DNA from: JAYFQF01 sp034927285
GTDB taxonomy: Bacteria > Bacillota > Peptococcia > DRI-13 > UBA5745
Assembly: GCA_034927285.1 (NCBI GenBank)
Contig: JAYFQF010000001.1
Location: forward strand, 1-64,000
DNA: 64,000 nucleotides
Reading direction: 5' to 3'
The notes beneath the pieces were generated by a model that was not told where the DNA came from, did no database searches, and was given only the letters and a program-made list of their open reading frames with translations. The position numbers and the translations under genes are program-made. Positions 50,514-58,791 of the stretch are shown here, in pieces (position 1 is the first letter of the stretch; every line of letters starts with the position of its first letter).

Positions 50514-51490
50514 TTCGCTTTGCCTCCTTTTTCTTTTTCTGTTTTGAGCTTGACGGCTTCAATCCCGGTCACCTTAACAAAAACGTCTTCAAGAGAAGGC
50601 CGCAGTTCTCTGGCCTCAAACACGGAAATACCCTTGCAATCGAAATACTGCAGGACGGGGGAAAGGGCGATCCGCTCCTCTGAGATAAGGGTCACCGCGT
50701 GGTCCGCCCCGGTTTCGACAGTGCAACCCCTGAAATGCTCCCGCAGCTCTCCCGCCAGGGGCTTCAAATCCCTGTCGGCAGTGAGCCGGATGGTATGGCC
50801 GGGAGAAACGCTTTCCATCAGCTCCGGCACTGTTCCGTTTACTACGATTTTACCGCCAACGATAAAAGAAATCCGGTCGCAGATGCGCTCGGCGTCTTCA
50901 ATGTAATGAGTAGTAATGAATACGGTAGTGCCGCTTTGTTTGAGATCCTGCAAAAGCCGGCGGATCTGCCGGGTGCTCTCCACGTCGATTCCTGTGGTGG
51001 GCTCGTCCAGAAAGAGAATTTCCGGCAAGTGCATAATGTCCGCCGCGATGGTCAGCTTGCGGCGCATCCCTTTGGAATACGCCTTGAACGGACGCTTTCC
51101 CGCCCTGGTTAAATCGAACTGCTCCAATAGCTCTTTGGCCCGCTTTTCGCGCTGGCCCCTCCTCATGCCGTAGAGGGAACCGCAGAAGCAAAGATTATCG
51201 AAGCCGCTCATTTCGTCATAGAGGTTGCTTTCATCCGGGACAATTCCCATGATGGAGTGGGCTTTTTTAACGTTTTTCACCACGTCGATTCCCTCAAGGA
51301 GAATGGAGCCGGCAGAGGGGCGCGCCAGTCCGATCATCATGTTGATAGTGGTGGTTTTCCCCGCGCCGTTGGGACCGAGAAAGCCAAAAATTTCTCCTCG
51401 GCCGATCGAGAAGGAGATATTATTGACCGCTGTAAATTCTCCGTATCGTTTACTCAGGTTTGTGACAGTGACGATATCCGGGATGTTCAT
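50510..51490 (-). CDS. ABC exporter ATP-binding protein
   Basis: A 326-residue ATPase. ATG 51490 is 9 bases after AAGGAGG; the longer frame upstream runs antiparallel in phase through the ArsR gene and is rejected. It has GPNGAGKTT, LSKRYGEFTAVNNIS, the signature AYSKGMRRKLTIAA (SKGM variant, common in ABC-2 exporters), EILFLDEPTTGID and ITTHYIEDA. A C-terminal 90-residue domain (about 230-320) is typical of drug and antibiotic exporters. It overlaps the ArsR gene by 41 bases. Confidence 0.9.
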   Translation of the reverse strand: MNIPDIVTVTNLSKRYGEFTAVNNISFSIGRGEIFGFLGPNGAGKTTTINMMIGLARPSAGSILLEGIDVVKNVKKAHSIMGIVPDESNLYDEMSGFDNLCFCGSLYGMRRGQREKRAKELLEQFDLTRAGKRPFKAYSKGMRRKLTIAADIMHLPEILFLDEPTTGIDVESTRQIRRLLQDLKQSGTTVFITTHYIEDAERICDRISFIVGGKIVVNGTVPELMESVSPGHTIRLTADRDLKPLAGELREHFRGCTVETGADHAVTLISEERIALSPVLQYFDCKGISVFEARELRPSLEDVFVKVTGIEAVKLKTEKEKGGKAK

Positions 51491-51890
51491 GGCACTTTTC
51501 CTCCTTCGTATAATCTTCACCCTGGCAGTACGCGGGGAATTCCTTACTGCAGCTCTGTTTTTGCAGATGGCAGCGCTCCTGCTCGGCGGAAGGACAGCCG
51601 CCCGCTTTCGGGGTGCAGACCTCACGCTCAGTGGAAGCCAATTCCTCAATATCCGCAATAAGCGCATGAAGGGTATCCCGGTTTACGTCATAGTGCATGA
51701 AATAGCCTTTCTTCTTACCGGTTAAAAGCCCGGCATCCCGCAATACCTTCAAATGCTGCGATACCGCTCCTTCGGAGAGCTCCAGCTGCCTCGCCAGCGC
51801 CCGGACGCAGTAGTTTTTCCGGAGCAGCAGCGACAATATCTTCATCCTTGTTTCATCGGCAATGGCCTTGAGCACAAGAGTCCTGTCCAT
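51450..51890 (-). CDS. ArsR/SmtB-family regulator with Cys/His-rich tail
   Basis: A 146-residue regulator. ATG 51890 has GAAGG 7 bases upstream; the ATG six codons earlier has none. The helix-turn-helix has LARQLELSEGAVSQHLKVLRDAG and DADETRMKIL-type entry. After about residue 90 comes a tail of 55 residues with seven Cys and five His (for example VCTPKAGGCPSAEQERC and KCHEHPGYRHCHKP). It probably binds a metal or senses thiol stress. The last 41 bases encode this tail and the start of the ATPase in another frame. It should repress its own operon from the 51910 palindrome. Confidence 0.85.
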   Translation of the reverse strand: MDRTLVLKAIADETRMKILSLLLRKNYCVRALARQLELSEGAVSQHLKVLRDAGLLTGKKKGYFMHYDVNRDTLHALIADIEELASTEREVCTPKAGGCPSAEQERCHLQKQSCSKEFPAYCQGEDYTKEEKCHEHPGYRHCHKPE

Positions 51891-51909
51891 CCTGCAACCT
51901 TCTTTCATT

Positions 51910-51939
51910 AATTTGATTTAGCATAAACTAAATCAAATT
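51910..51939. promoter_or_regulatory. ArsR operator palindrome
   Basis: AATTTGATTTAG and CTAAATCAAATT are perfect 12-base arms around CATAAA, overlapping the -10 of the ArsR promoter. Confidence 0.85.
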
Positions 51940-51964
51940 ATACTCCGGATTCTGATTTCGTCAA
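51937..51964 (-). promoter_or_regulatory. Promoter of the arsR-ABC operon
   Basis: On the minus strand TTGACG, a 16-base spacer and a perfect TATAAT, the latter touching the operator. Confidence 0.8.
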
Positions 51965-51970
51965 TACTAA

Positions 51971-52010
51971 ATTAAAAACGGCAGCCTTTTACCCAAAAAG
52001 CTGCCGTTGC
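51971..52010 (-). terminator. Terminator of the ZIP transporter gene
   Basis: On the minus strand AACGGCAGC and GCTGCCGTT pair, followed by TTTTAATTT. Confidence 0.85.
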
Positions 52011-52055
52011 GTTCTACAGTAGTTTATTCCATATGCGTATTCCTGGCCGAAGGAA

Positions 52056-53234
52056 TCAGTGGTGAAGGTAAAAGGTCATGAATCCCAACAGGCCACAGCC
52101 CGCCAAAAAACCCAGGAAAGAAGTCAGTTTATTAATGGCCCAGGCTTCCGGAATCATTTCCCGTATCACCAGGGAAATCATGGCGCCGCCGGCCAGAGAC
52201 AGCAGTATGGAAATCAGTTGGGGGCCCAGGTTCAAAAGTAAAAGCCCCAGCCAGGCGCCAAGAGGGGTAAAGAAGCTGATCAAAAGCATAGCCAGGAGGA
52301 TCCAGCGCCGTTTTACGCCGGCCATGACAAAAGGCGTGGCTGAGGCGATGCCTTCGGGAATATTGTGCAGGCCGATGGCCAGAGCCAGCATTACGCCGGT
52401 TTCGCTTCGCACGGTGTGGCCGGCGGCGATGGCCATGCCTTCCGGCAGATCGTGGAGAGCGATGCCGATGGCCACCAAAAGGCCCAGCTGGAAATAGCGG
52501 CTGGCGTTGGCCTTGAAATCGAAGGGGACAGGTTTATCAGGTTCGGCTGCCGCCTCCGCCAGCAGAGCGGCGCTTTCGGCTGCCGCCGCGGCAAGCCCCA
52601 GGGGGCCTTCCTGAGTTAAGTCGGCCAGGTCGGCCGGGCTGCCGGGAAAATTCTCGGAAAGCCCGAAGGAAGGATCGCCTGAAGGATTTTCAGAAGCTTT
52701 TGCGGCGGCGCCGGCATCCAAGGCTTCGGCTGTTTGGCCTGAAGCGGCGGCGGCAGCCGGAGCCCTGCTGCGGGAACCGCCGCTTTTTCTGTAGCTGGGA
52801 CTGACCCAAAGTTCGTTGCCGGCGCCGGCAACGGCCGGCGTTTTACGCCGGGAGTTCAGGATTTCCTGCCGGGAAGGCAGGCCTCTGGGGCGGGCCTCCC
52901 AGGCCTCCCGGGCTTTTTTCTTTTCCTCTTGCTGCCGGGCCTTCTTTTCCCGGGCCGCCAGTTTCCGCCGGGCCAGGCCGCCTACGCCTGTTTCCAGCAT
53001 CTGCATCAGAATAACGCCCAGCCAAAAGCCTGAAAAGGTGTAAAGCAAACTGCCAAAGCTGTAAGAATAAGGCAGCAGGTCAAAAATTACCACGCAGGCC
53101 ATAACGCCGCCGGCAAACCCCATAAAGCCGGCCAAAAGCCTGGCCCTGGGCCGGCCGAAGGAGCAGACCATAGCCGCCCCCAGCAAGGTGGCTATCCCGG
53201 CTGCCAGGCTTTCAAAAAGGATAATCGAGGTCAT
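52056..53234 (-). CDS. ZIP-family metal transporter with long cytoplasmic loop
   Basis: A 392-residue ZIP protein importing zinc, iron or manganese. Three membrane spans (residues 1-85), then a loop of about 160 residues (88-246), then five spans. Metal motifs are HDLPEG at 261 and HNIPEG at 290. The loop is unusual: charged Arg/Lys/Glu at first, then rich in Ala, Ser, Pro and Gly. It is not His-rich as in many eukaryotic ZIPs, and much longer than the usual bacterial loop. A palindrome lies in its promoter region. Confidence 0.88.
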   Translation of the reverse strand: MTSIILFESLAAGIATLLGAAMVCSFGRPRARLLAGFMGFAGGVMACVVIFDLLPYSYSFGSLLYTFSGFWLGVILMQMLETGVGGLARRKLAAREKKARQQEEKKKAREAWEARPRGLPSRQEILNSRRKTPAVAGAGNELWVSPSYRKSGGSRSRAPAAAAASGQTAEALDAGAAAKASENPSGDPSFGLSENFPGSPADLADLTQEGPLGLAAAAAESAALLAEAAAEPDKPVPFDFKANASRYFQLGLLVAIGIALHDLPEGMAIAAGHTVRSETGVMLALAIGLHNIPEGIASATPFVMAGVKRRWILLAMLLISFFTPLGAWLGLLLLNLGPQLISILLSLAGGAMISLVIREMIPEAWAINKLTSFLGFLAGCGLLGFMTFYLHH

Positions 53235-53300
53235 AAGGTGTTCACCCCTTTAAGAGAGCTTATGCGGTCAGGCCCGGGATTATGACGGCCAAGCTTTAGC

Positions 53301-53332
53301 TGTATATTCTTTTGTATACAAAAAGGTATACA
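53301..53332. promoter_or_regulatory. 32-bp symmetrical operator-like element between zip and ilvD
   Basis: TTTTGTATACAAAA (53310-53323) is a perfect palindrome. TGTATA (53301) and TATACA (53327-53332) flank it symmetrically about the same centre. It lies about 67 bases from the ZIP start and 31 before the ilvD -35. Confidence 0.75.
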
Positions 53333-53363
53333 GCCCCGGGCTCTTTTTCGGCCCTTCTTTCCA

Positions 53364-53393
53364 TTGACAAGGCTTAGTGAGATTGTCTATGAT
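53364..53393 (+). promoter_or_regulatory. Promoter of ilvD
   Basis: A perfect TTGACA, an 18-base spacer and TATGAT, giving a short leader of about 30 bases with no room for a T-box. Confidence 0.75.
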
Positions 53394-53429
53394 TAATCAA
53401 AGATAATACACGCACGGGGAGGTAAGGAT

Positions 53430-55097
53430 ATGGGCAGTGACATTATTAAAAAAGGGCCGCAGAAAGCGCCTCACAGATCCCTGCTGTCCGCTTTGGGCAT
53501 CACGGAAAGGGAAATGGAGCGTCCCTTTATCGGAGTGGTGAATTCCAAAAACGATTTCGTGCCGGGGCATCAGCATTTAGGCGAGATCGGCGAAGCGGTG
53601 AAGGCCGGTATCCGCAGCGGCGGCGGCGTACCTTTTGAGTTTCAGACCATTGCCGTATGCGACGGCATCGCCATGAACCACAGCGGCATGAAGTATTCCC
53701 TGGCCAGCCGGGAGCTGATCGCCGATTCCGTTGAAGTCATGATCCGGGCCCATCCTATGGACGCCCTGGTCTTTATTCCCAATTGCGATAAGGTGGTGCC
53801 CGGAATGCTGATGGCCGCCTGCCGGCTGAACCTGCCCTGCATCTTTGTCAGCGGCGGCCCGATGATGGCCGGGCAAATGGGCGACGGCAGCCGGGTGGGA
53901 TTAAACGAGGTCTTCGAGGCCGTAGGCCAGCATAGTGTCGGCAAGCTTACGGATCAGGGCCTGCGGGAATTTGAAGAAAAGGCCTGTCCCGGCTGCGGTT
54001 CCTGCGCCGGTATGTATACGGCCAATTCCATGAACTGTCTGACCGAAGCTCTGGGCATGGGCCTGCCGGGAAACGGCACTATCCCCGCCGTCAGCGCGGC
54101 CAGAAAACGGCTGGCCAAGGAAGCGGGCTTTCGGGTCATGGAGCTTTTGGCCCAGGATAAAAGGCCCGGCGATATCCTGACCATGAACTCTTTCCGGAAC
54201 GCTCTGCGCATGGAGATGGCGTTGGGCTGCTCCACCAATACCGCGCTGCATCTGCCGGCTATCGCCCATGAACGGGGGCTGGATCTGGATCTTTCCATCA
54301 TCGACGAGATCAGCCATGGGACGCCGCAGCTATGCTGCCTGAATCCCGCCGGTATGACCTTTATCGAAGATCTGGCGAAAAAGGGCGGCATCATGGCGGT
54401 GATGCGGGAGCTCTGGGACCACGGCATGATCGACGGCAGCGTAAAGGTGGCGGCGGCAGATACCCTGGCCGACGTACTGAAAAACTGCCCGGCTGCCGAC
54501 GGGCAGATCATCCACCATGTGGAGAAGCCTTACCGCCCGGAAGGCGGCATTGCGGTGCTGCGGGGAAACCTGGCACCTGACGGGGCCGTGGTAAAGCAAG
54601 GGGCGGTATTGCCGGAGATGATGGTGCATCAGGGCCCGGCCAAGGTTTACGACAGCGAAGAGACAGGCACCGCCGCCATTTTAGCCGGCGAAATCAAGCC
54701 CGGCGACGTGGTGGTCATCCGCTACGAGGGCCCGAAAGGGGGCCCGGGCATGCAGGAAATGCTGACCCCCACCGCTACGATCATGGGGCAGGGTCTGGGC
54801 AGCTCCGTGGCGCTGATTACCGACGGACGCTTTTCCGGCGCCAGCCGGGGAGCGGTGATCGGCCATGTTTCCCCGGAAGCGGCGGCGGGCGGACTGATCG
54901 GACTGATCGAAAACGGCGATATCATTAAAATCGATATTCCGGCCCGGAAGCTGGAGCTTCTGGTGGCGGATGAGGAGATCGAAAGGCGGCGCAAGGCCTG
55001 GAAGGGAGCTCCGGATAAGGGCTTTGGCGGTTATCTGGCCCGTTATGCCTCTTTGGTAACCTCAGCGGCTCAGGGCGCCGTGTTCAAAAAGCCGTAG
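53430..55097 (+). CDS. ilvD: Dihydroxy-acid dehydratase
   Basis: A 555-residue iron-sulfur enzyme that makes 2-keto acids from dihydroxy acids in valine, leucine and isoleucine synthesis. Cluster cysteines are visible in FIPNCDKVVPGM, ACPGCGSCAGMYTANSMNCL and LGCSTNTALH. It also has GRFSGASRGAVIGHVSPEA near the C-terminus. ATG 53430 follows GGGGAGGTAAGG. It is transcribed from its own promoter. Confidence 0.97.
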   Translation: MGSDIIKKGPQKAPHRSLLSALGITEREMERPFIGVVNSKNDFVPGHQHLGEIGEAVKAGIRSGGGVPFEFQTIAVCDGIAMNHSGMKYSLASRELIADSVEVMIRAHPMDALVFIPNCDKVVPGMLMAACRLNLPCIFVSGGPMMAGQMGDGSRVGLNEVFEAVGQHSVGKLTDQGLREFEEKACPGCGSCAGMYTANSMNCLTEALGMGLPGNGTIPAVSAARKRLAKEAGFRVMELLAQDKRPGDILTMNSFRNALRMEMALGCSTNTALHLPAIAHERGLDLDLSIIDEISHGTPQLCCLNPAGMTFIEDLAKKGGIMAVMRELWDHGMIDGSVKVAAADTLADVLKNCPAADGQIIHHVEKPYRPEGGIAVLRGNLAPDGAVVKQGAVLPEMMVHQGPAKVYDSEETGTAAILAGEIKPGDVVVIRYEGPKGGPGMQEMLTPTATIMGQGLGSSVALITDGRFSGASRGAVIGHVSPEAAAGGLIGLIENGDIIKIDIPARKLELLVADEEIERRRKAWKGAPDKGFGGYLARYASLVTSAAQGAVFKKP

Positions 55098-55334
55098 ACG
55101 GGAGGCGGAAAGCCCTGGCTGACCCGCCGCCTATAGGAGCGGAACCAAAAGCCAGATAAAACCGCTTCCCCTTCCCCGGGCAGCCCACCCTGAAAGCGGG
55201 ATTTCCGGTCATTGATCAGACTGTCATCGCCAGCGCCGCAGATTTCACCGCCGTTTTGCGCCGGCGGGCCGCGGGACTAAAGAAAATAAAGAGTCCGGCT
55301 GCGTTCAGATCAAAATTTATGATATAATGTTAGG
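55098..55334 (+). promoter_or_regulatory. ilvD-ilvB gap with ilvB promoter
   Basis: No gene is seen. An extended -10 (TG-A-TATAAT, 55320-55328) sits just before the tandem repeat array and should drive ilvB-ilvN-ilvC. No clear -35, T-box or leader peptide is visible. Confidence 0.6.
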
Positions 55335-55448
55335 AAATTCGTTTGACGCGATAAAATTCGATTGGCGCGATGAAATTCGTTTGATGCGAAGCAGTGCGTT
55401 CGATGCGAAGAAATTCGTTTAAGACGGAGAAATTCTTTTGACCGGAGA
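55335..55448 (+). repeat. Six tandem 19-nt repeats in the ilvB leader
   Basis: Units begin at 55335, 55354, 55373, 55392, 55411 and 55430, exactly 19 bases apart. The clearest is AAATTCGTTTGATGCGAAG; the fourth is degenerate. The last unit supplies the GGAG of the ilvB ribosome site and lies 7 bases before its ATG. Confidence 0.9.
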
Positions 55449-55455
55449 TAAGGAA

Positions 55456-57165
55456 ATGAAAAACGGCGCACAGTACATAATCGAATTCCTCATGAAAAAA
55501 GGGGTAGAAGTGGTGTTTGGCTACCCCGGCGGCCAGATCCTGAACTTTTACGAGTATCTGGGGCGTTACGACTTAAAGCATATCCTGGTGGGTCATGAGC
55601 AGGGCGCGGCCCACGGCGCCTGCGGCTATGCCCGCGCCACCGGCCGGCCCGGCGTCTGTATCGCCACCTCCGGTCCCGGCGCCACGAACCTGGTCACCGG
55701 CATCGCCGACGCGTACCTGGACTCCATCCCTTTGCTGGCCATTACCGGCCAGGTAAATTTAAGAGATATCGGCAAGGATTCCTTTCAGGAGGCGGATATT
55801 ACCGGCATCGTCACTCCCGTCACCAAGCACAGCTATCTGCTTGAGGACCTGGAGCAGCTGCCGGCAGTGCTGGACGAAGCCTGGCAGGTAGCCACTACAG
55901 GCCGCCCGGGCCCGGTGCTGATCGACGTTCCGAAAAATCTTTTCCTGGAAGAGGCCGACATGGCTTCTACCCATAATCTGCTGCACGCCCGTAAAGTGTT
56001 GAAGGCAGACCGGACGGAAGAGCTGATGCCGAAGATCCTGGCGGAAATGAAGGGCGCGAAGCGGCCTCTGATTTTGGCCGGCGGCGGCGTGATCACCGCC
56101 GGGGCCTGGGAGCTTTTGGCCCAATTGGTGGAGAAAAGCGGGATCCCTGTGGTAAATACCCTGATGGGCAAAGGCGCTTTTGCCGAGGACCATCCCTTAG
56201 CCCTGGGCATGGCGGGGATGCACGGCGTGGCCTGCGCCAATCTGGCCTTAAGCAACTGCGATGTGCTGCTTTGCCTTGGCACCCGCTTTTCCGACCGGGT
56301 TACCGGGAACCGGCGAAACTTCCTGGAACAGGCAAAAATCATCCACGTGGATGCCGATGCGGCAGAGCTGCAGAAAAATGTTCAGGTGGACTATCCTCTT
56401 CAACTGGACGTCACCCATTTTCTTAAGCGTCTGCTGAGGGAGATGGACTGGCCGGTAAGCCCGCAGGTAAATTCCTGGCAAAAACTTTTGCAGCAATGGC
56501 GGGCAGGCTATCCGCTGCCCAGGAGCTTTACCGGGCTGTTAAAGCCTCAGGAAGTGATTATGGAAGCGGCACGGCAGGCCGGCAGCCAGGCCCTGGTGGT
56601 TACCGACGTGGGACAGCATCAGATGTTTGTAGCCCAGTATTATCCCATTTGCGGCCGGCGGAATTTCATTACCTCCGGCGGTTTGGGCGCCATGGGCTTC
56701 GGCCTGCCGGCGGCCATGGGGGCGGCCCTTGGGCGGCCCGGCCAGGATGTCCTGCTTTTTGTGGGGGACGGCGGTTTCCAGATGACCCTGCAGGAGCTGG
56801 GGACCATCCGGGAACACAATCTGCCGGTAAAAGCTATTATTCTCAATAATGGTAAACTGGGAATGATCCGCCAATGGCAGAACATCATCTTCCATAAACA
56901 TTACGTGGCCTCGGACCTTCCGAAAGGCCCGGACTTTGTCAAATTGGCGGCGGCCTACGATATTCCCGCCGTGCGGGCAGCCAGCCGGGAGGAACTTCCG
57001 GAAGCGATGGCCAGGCTGCTGTCCGTTCCCGGCCCGGCGGTGGGCGACTTTCAGGTGGATCCCGACGAATTGGTGCTGCCCTTTGTATTGCCCGGCGGCC
57101 GGCCGGAAGAGATGTTAGGGAGGTGGCAGGGTGAAACACACCTTCGCAGTTTTAGTGGAGAATAG
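55456..57165 (+). CDS. ilvB: Acetolactate synthase large subunit, first copy
   Basis: A 569-residue thiamine diphosphate enzyme that condenses pyruvate with pyruvate or 2-ketobutyrate. ATG 55456 has GGAG 8 bases upstream; TTG 55438 is the alternative. It shows the catalytic Glu in VGHEQGAAHGACGYARATGR, FAD-binding LGMAGMHG and the ThDP/magnesium motif VGDGGFQMTLQELG with NNGKLGMIRQW. It is followed with a 35-base overlap by ilvN, so it is the regular holoenzyme. Confidence 0.95.
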   Translation: MKNGAQYIIEFLMKKGVEVVFGYPGGQILNFYEYLGRYDLKHILVGHEQGAAHGACGYARATGRPGVCIATSGPGATNLVTGIADAYLDSIPLLAITGQVNLRDIGKDSFQEADITGIVTPVTKHSYLLEDLEQLPAVLDEAWQVATTGRPGPVLIDVPKNLFLEEADMASTHNLLHARKVLKADRTEELMPKILAEMKGAKRPLILAGGGVITAGAWELLAQLVEKSGIPVVNTLMGKGAFAEDHPLALGMAGMHGVACANLALSNCDVLLCLGTRFSDRVTGNRRNFLEQAKIIHVDADAAELQKNVQVDYPLQLDVTHFLKRLLREMDWPVSPQVNSWQKLLQQWRAGYPLPRSFTGLLKPQEVIMEAARQAGSQALVVTDVGQHQMFVAQYYPICGRRNFITSGGLGAMGFGLPAAMGAALGRPGQDVLLFVGDGGFQMTLQELGTIREHNLPVKAIILNNGKLGMIRQWQNIIFHKHYVASDLPKGPDFVKLAAAYDIPAVRAASREELPEAMARLLSVPGPAVGDFQVDPDELVLPFVLPGGRPEEMLGRWQGETHLRSFSGE

Positions 57166-57610
57166 GCCCGGCGTATTGTCCAAAGTAGCGGGGCTCTTTT
57201 CCCGCCGCGGCTTCAACATTGAAAGCCTGGTGGTGGCCAGCACCGAAAATAAAACCATTTCCAAAATGACCATCCTGGTGGATGGCGACGCCCGGGTGCT
57301 GGAGCAGGTATCCAAGCAGCTGAATAAGCTGGTGGATGTGATCAAAGTAAACGACATTACCTACGAAGAAACCGTGGACCGGCAGCTGGCCCTGATCCGG
57401 GTGGCCTGCGAGCCGGCTATACGCACCGAGGTCATGCAGCTGATGGATATATACCGCTGCAAGATCGTGGATGTGGGGCGAAAGTCCCTGATGATCGAGG
57501 CCGTAGGCGACGAAGCCAAGATCCAGGCAATTTTGAAATCCCTGGAGGTCTACGGCATCACCGAGCTGGTTTGCACCGGCAAGGTGGCCATGGTCCGGGG
57601 GGCAAAATAA
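57131..57610 (+). CDS. ilvN: Acetolactate synthase small (regulatory) subunit
   Basis: A 159-residue subunit that gives valine feedback control and raises activity. It starts at GTG 57131 inside ilvB after AGGGAGGTGG. The ACT domain has FAVLVENRPGVLSKVAGLFS and RGFNIESLVVASTEN; the C-terminal domain has DIYRCKIVDVGRKSLMIEAVG. The deep overlap indicates translational coupling to ilvB. Confidence 0.96.
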   Translation: MKHTFAVLVENRPGVLSKVAGLFSRRGFNIESLVVASTENKTISKMTILVDGDARVLEQVSKQLNKLVDVIKVNDITYEETVDRQLALIRVACEPAIRTEVMQLMDIYRCKIVDVGRKSLMIEAVGDEAKIQAILKSLEVYGITELVCTGKVAMVRGAK

Positions 57611-57668
57611 ATGGGTTCGCTGATTTATGATTTATCATGAGCTGATATCTATAAGCTGAAAGGATGTA

Positions 57669-58682
57669 ATGAAAATGGCAAAAATGTATTATGATCAGGA
57701 TGCGGATTTAAGCTATCTGGCAGGGAAAACCGTGGCGGTCATCGGCTACGGCAGCCAGGGACATGCCCAGGCCCAGAACTTAAAAGACAGCGGCGTAAAG
57801 GTGATCGTCGGCCTGCGGCAGGGCAGCCGCCACTGGGCTGCCGCCGAGGAAGCGGGCTTTGCGGTATATACCCCTGCCGAGGCCGCTAAGAAAGCCCAGG
57901 TCATCCAGATTCTTTTGCCCGATGAAAAACACGCGGAAGTATATAACGCGGAGATCGCCCCCAACCTGGAAGAAGGGGATGCCCTGATCTTCTCCCACGG
58001 CTTTTCCATCCACTTCAAACAAATTATCGCGCCGAAAAATGTGGACGTGGTTATGGTGGCTCCCAAAGGCCCCGGCCATATGCTGCGCCGCCTTTACGTG
58101 GAAGGCATCGGCATGCCCTCGCTGGTGGCTGTTTATCAGGATTACACCGGCAAGGCCATGCAGACGGCCCTGGCCCATGCCAAGGGAATCGGCTCAACCA
58201 AGGCCGGCGTTTTAGAGACCACTTTCAAGGAAGAGACGGAAACGGATCTCTTTGGCGAACAGACTATTCTCTGCGGCGGTCTGACCGCGTTGATCACCGC
58301 TGCTTTTGAAACCCTGGTGGAAGCCGGTTATCAGCCGGAAAGCGCCTATTTCGAGTGCCTGCACGAGGTGAAATTGATCGCCGATCTGATTTACGAGCAC
58401 GGTATTTCCGGTATGCGTTATTCCATCAGCGATACTGCGGAGTTCGGCGATATGATCACCGGACCCAGGCTGATCAATGACGCGGTGAAAAAAGAGATGA
58501 AGGGCGTTTTGGAAGATATCCAAAACGGCAAGTTTGCCAAGGAGTGGATTTTGGAGAACCAGGCCGGCCGGCCCCGGATGAACCGCCTGCGGGCCCTCGC
58601 CGCCGAGCATCAGATCGAGAAGGTGGGCAAAGAGCTGAGAGCCCATATGCCCTGGATCAGCGGCGGCAAGGAACTGGCTTAA
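57669..58682 (+). CDS. ilvC: Ketol-acid reductoisomerase
   Basis: A 337-residue class I enzyme that rearranges and reduces acetolactate using NADPH and magnesium. It shows the Rossmann GYGSQGHAQAQNLKDSG and VGLRQGSRHW, with Arg and Ser in the cofactor loop that favour NADPH. The knotted C-terminal domain has FGEQTILCGGLTALI and FECLHEVKLIADLIYEHG with metal ligands. ATG 57669 or 57675, with AAAGGATG upstream. Confidence 0.97.
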   Translation: MKMAKMYYDQDADLSYLAGKTVAVIGYGSQGHAQAQNLKDSGVKVIVGLRQGSRHWAAAEEAGFAVYTPAEAAKKAQVIQILLPDEKHAEVYNAEIAPNLEEGDALIFSHGFSIHFKQIIAPKNVDVVMVAPKGPGHMLRRLYVEGIGMPSLVAVYQDYTGKAMQTALAHAKGIGSTKAGVLETTFKEETETDLFGEQTILCGGLTALITAAFETLVEAGYQPESAYFECLHEVKLIADLIYEHGISGMRYSISDTAEFGDMITGPRLINDAVKKEMKGVLEDIQNGKFAKEWILENQAGRPRMNRLRALAAEHQIEKVGKELRAHMPWISGGKELA

Positions 58683-58703
58683 AGTCCGGTTTCTAAGTGA
58701 AGG

Positions 58704-58762
58704 AAAAAGCCGGCCTCAGGCCGGCAAGGCGCGGCGGGACGCAAAAATGCGTGCCGCCGCGC
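58704..58762 (+). promoter_or_regulatory. Hairpins before the second acetolactate synthase gene
   Basis: GCCGGC-CTCAG-GCCGGC is followed by a 15-bp stem, 58729-58743 pairing with 58748-58762 with one mismatch and an AAAA loop. No T-tract follows. They may slow transcription or protect the ilvC mRNA. Confidence 0.6.
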
Positions 58763-58791
58763 GGTGAATTTTGGTAAGGTTGGGTGATCGT

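Noticed and set aside
51491..51667. N-terminal extension of the ABC ATPase
   Set aside because: The extra residues are Arg-rich out-of-frame reading of the ArsR gene; AAGGAGG and the family N-terminus fix the start at 51490.
55098..55455. T-box or leader-peptide attenuator before ilvB
   Set aside because: No T-box sequence (AGGGTGGNACCGCG type), no terminator hairpin and no run of Leu/Val/Ile codons after a ribosome site; the leader consists of 19-nt repeats.
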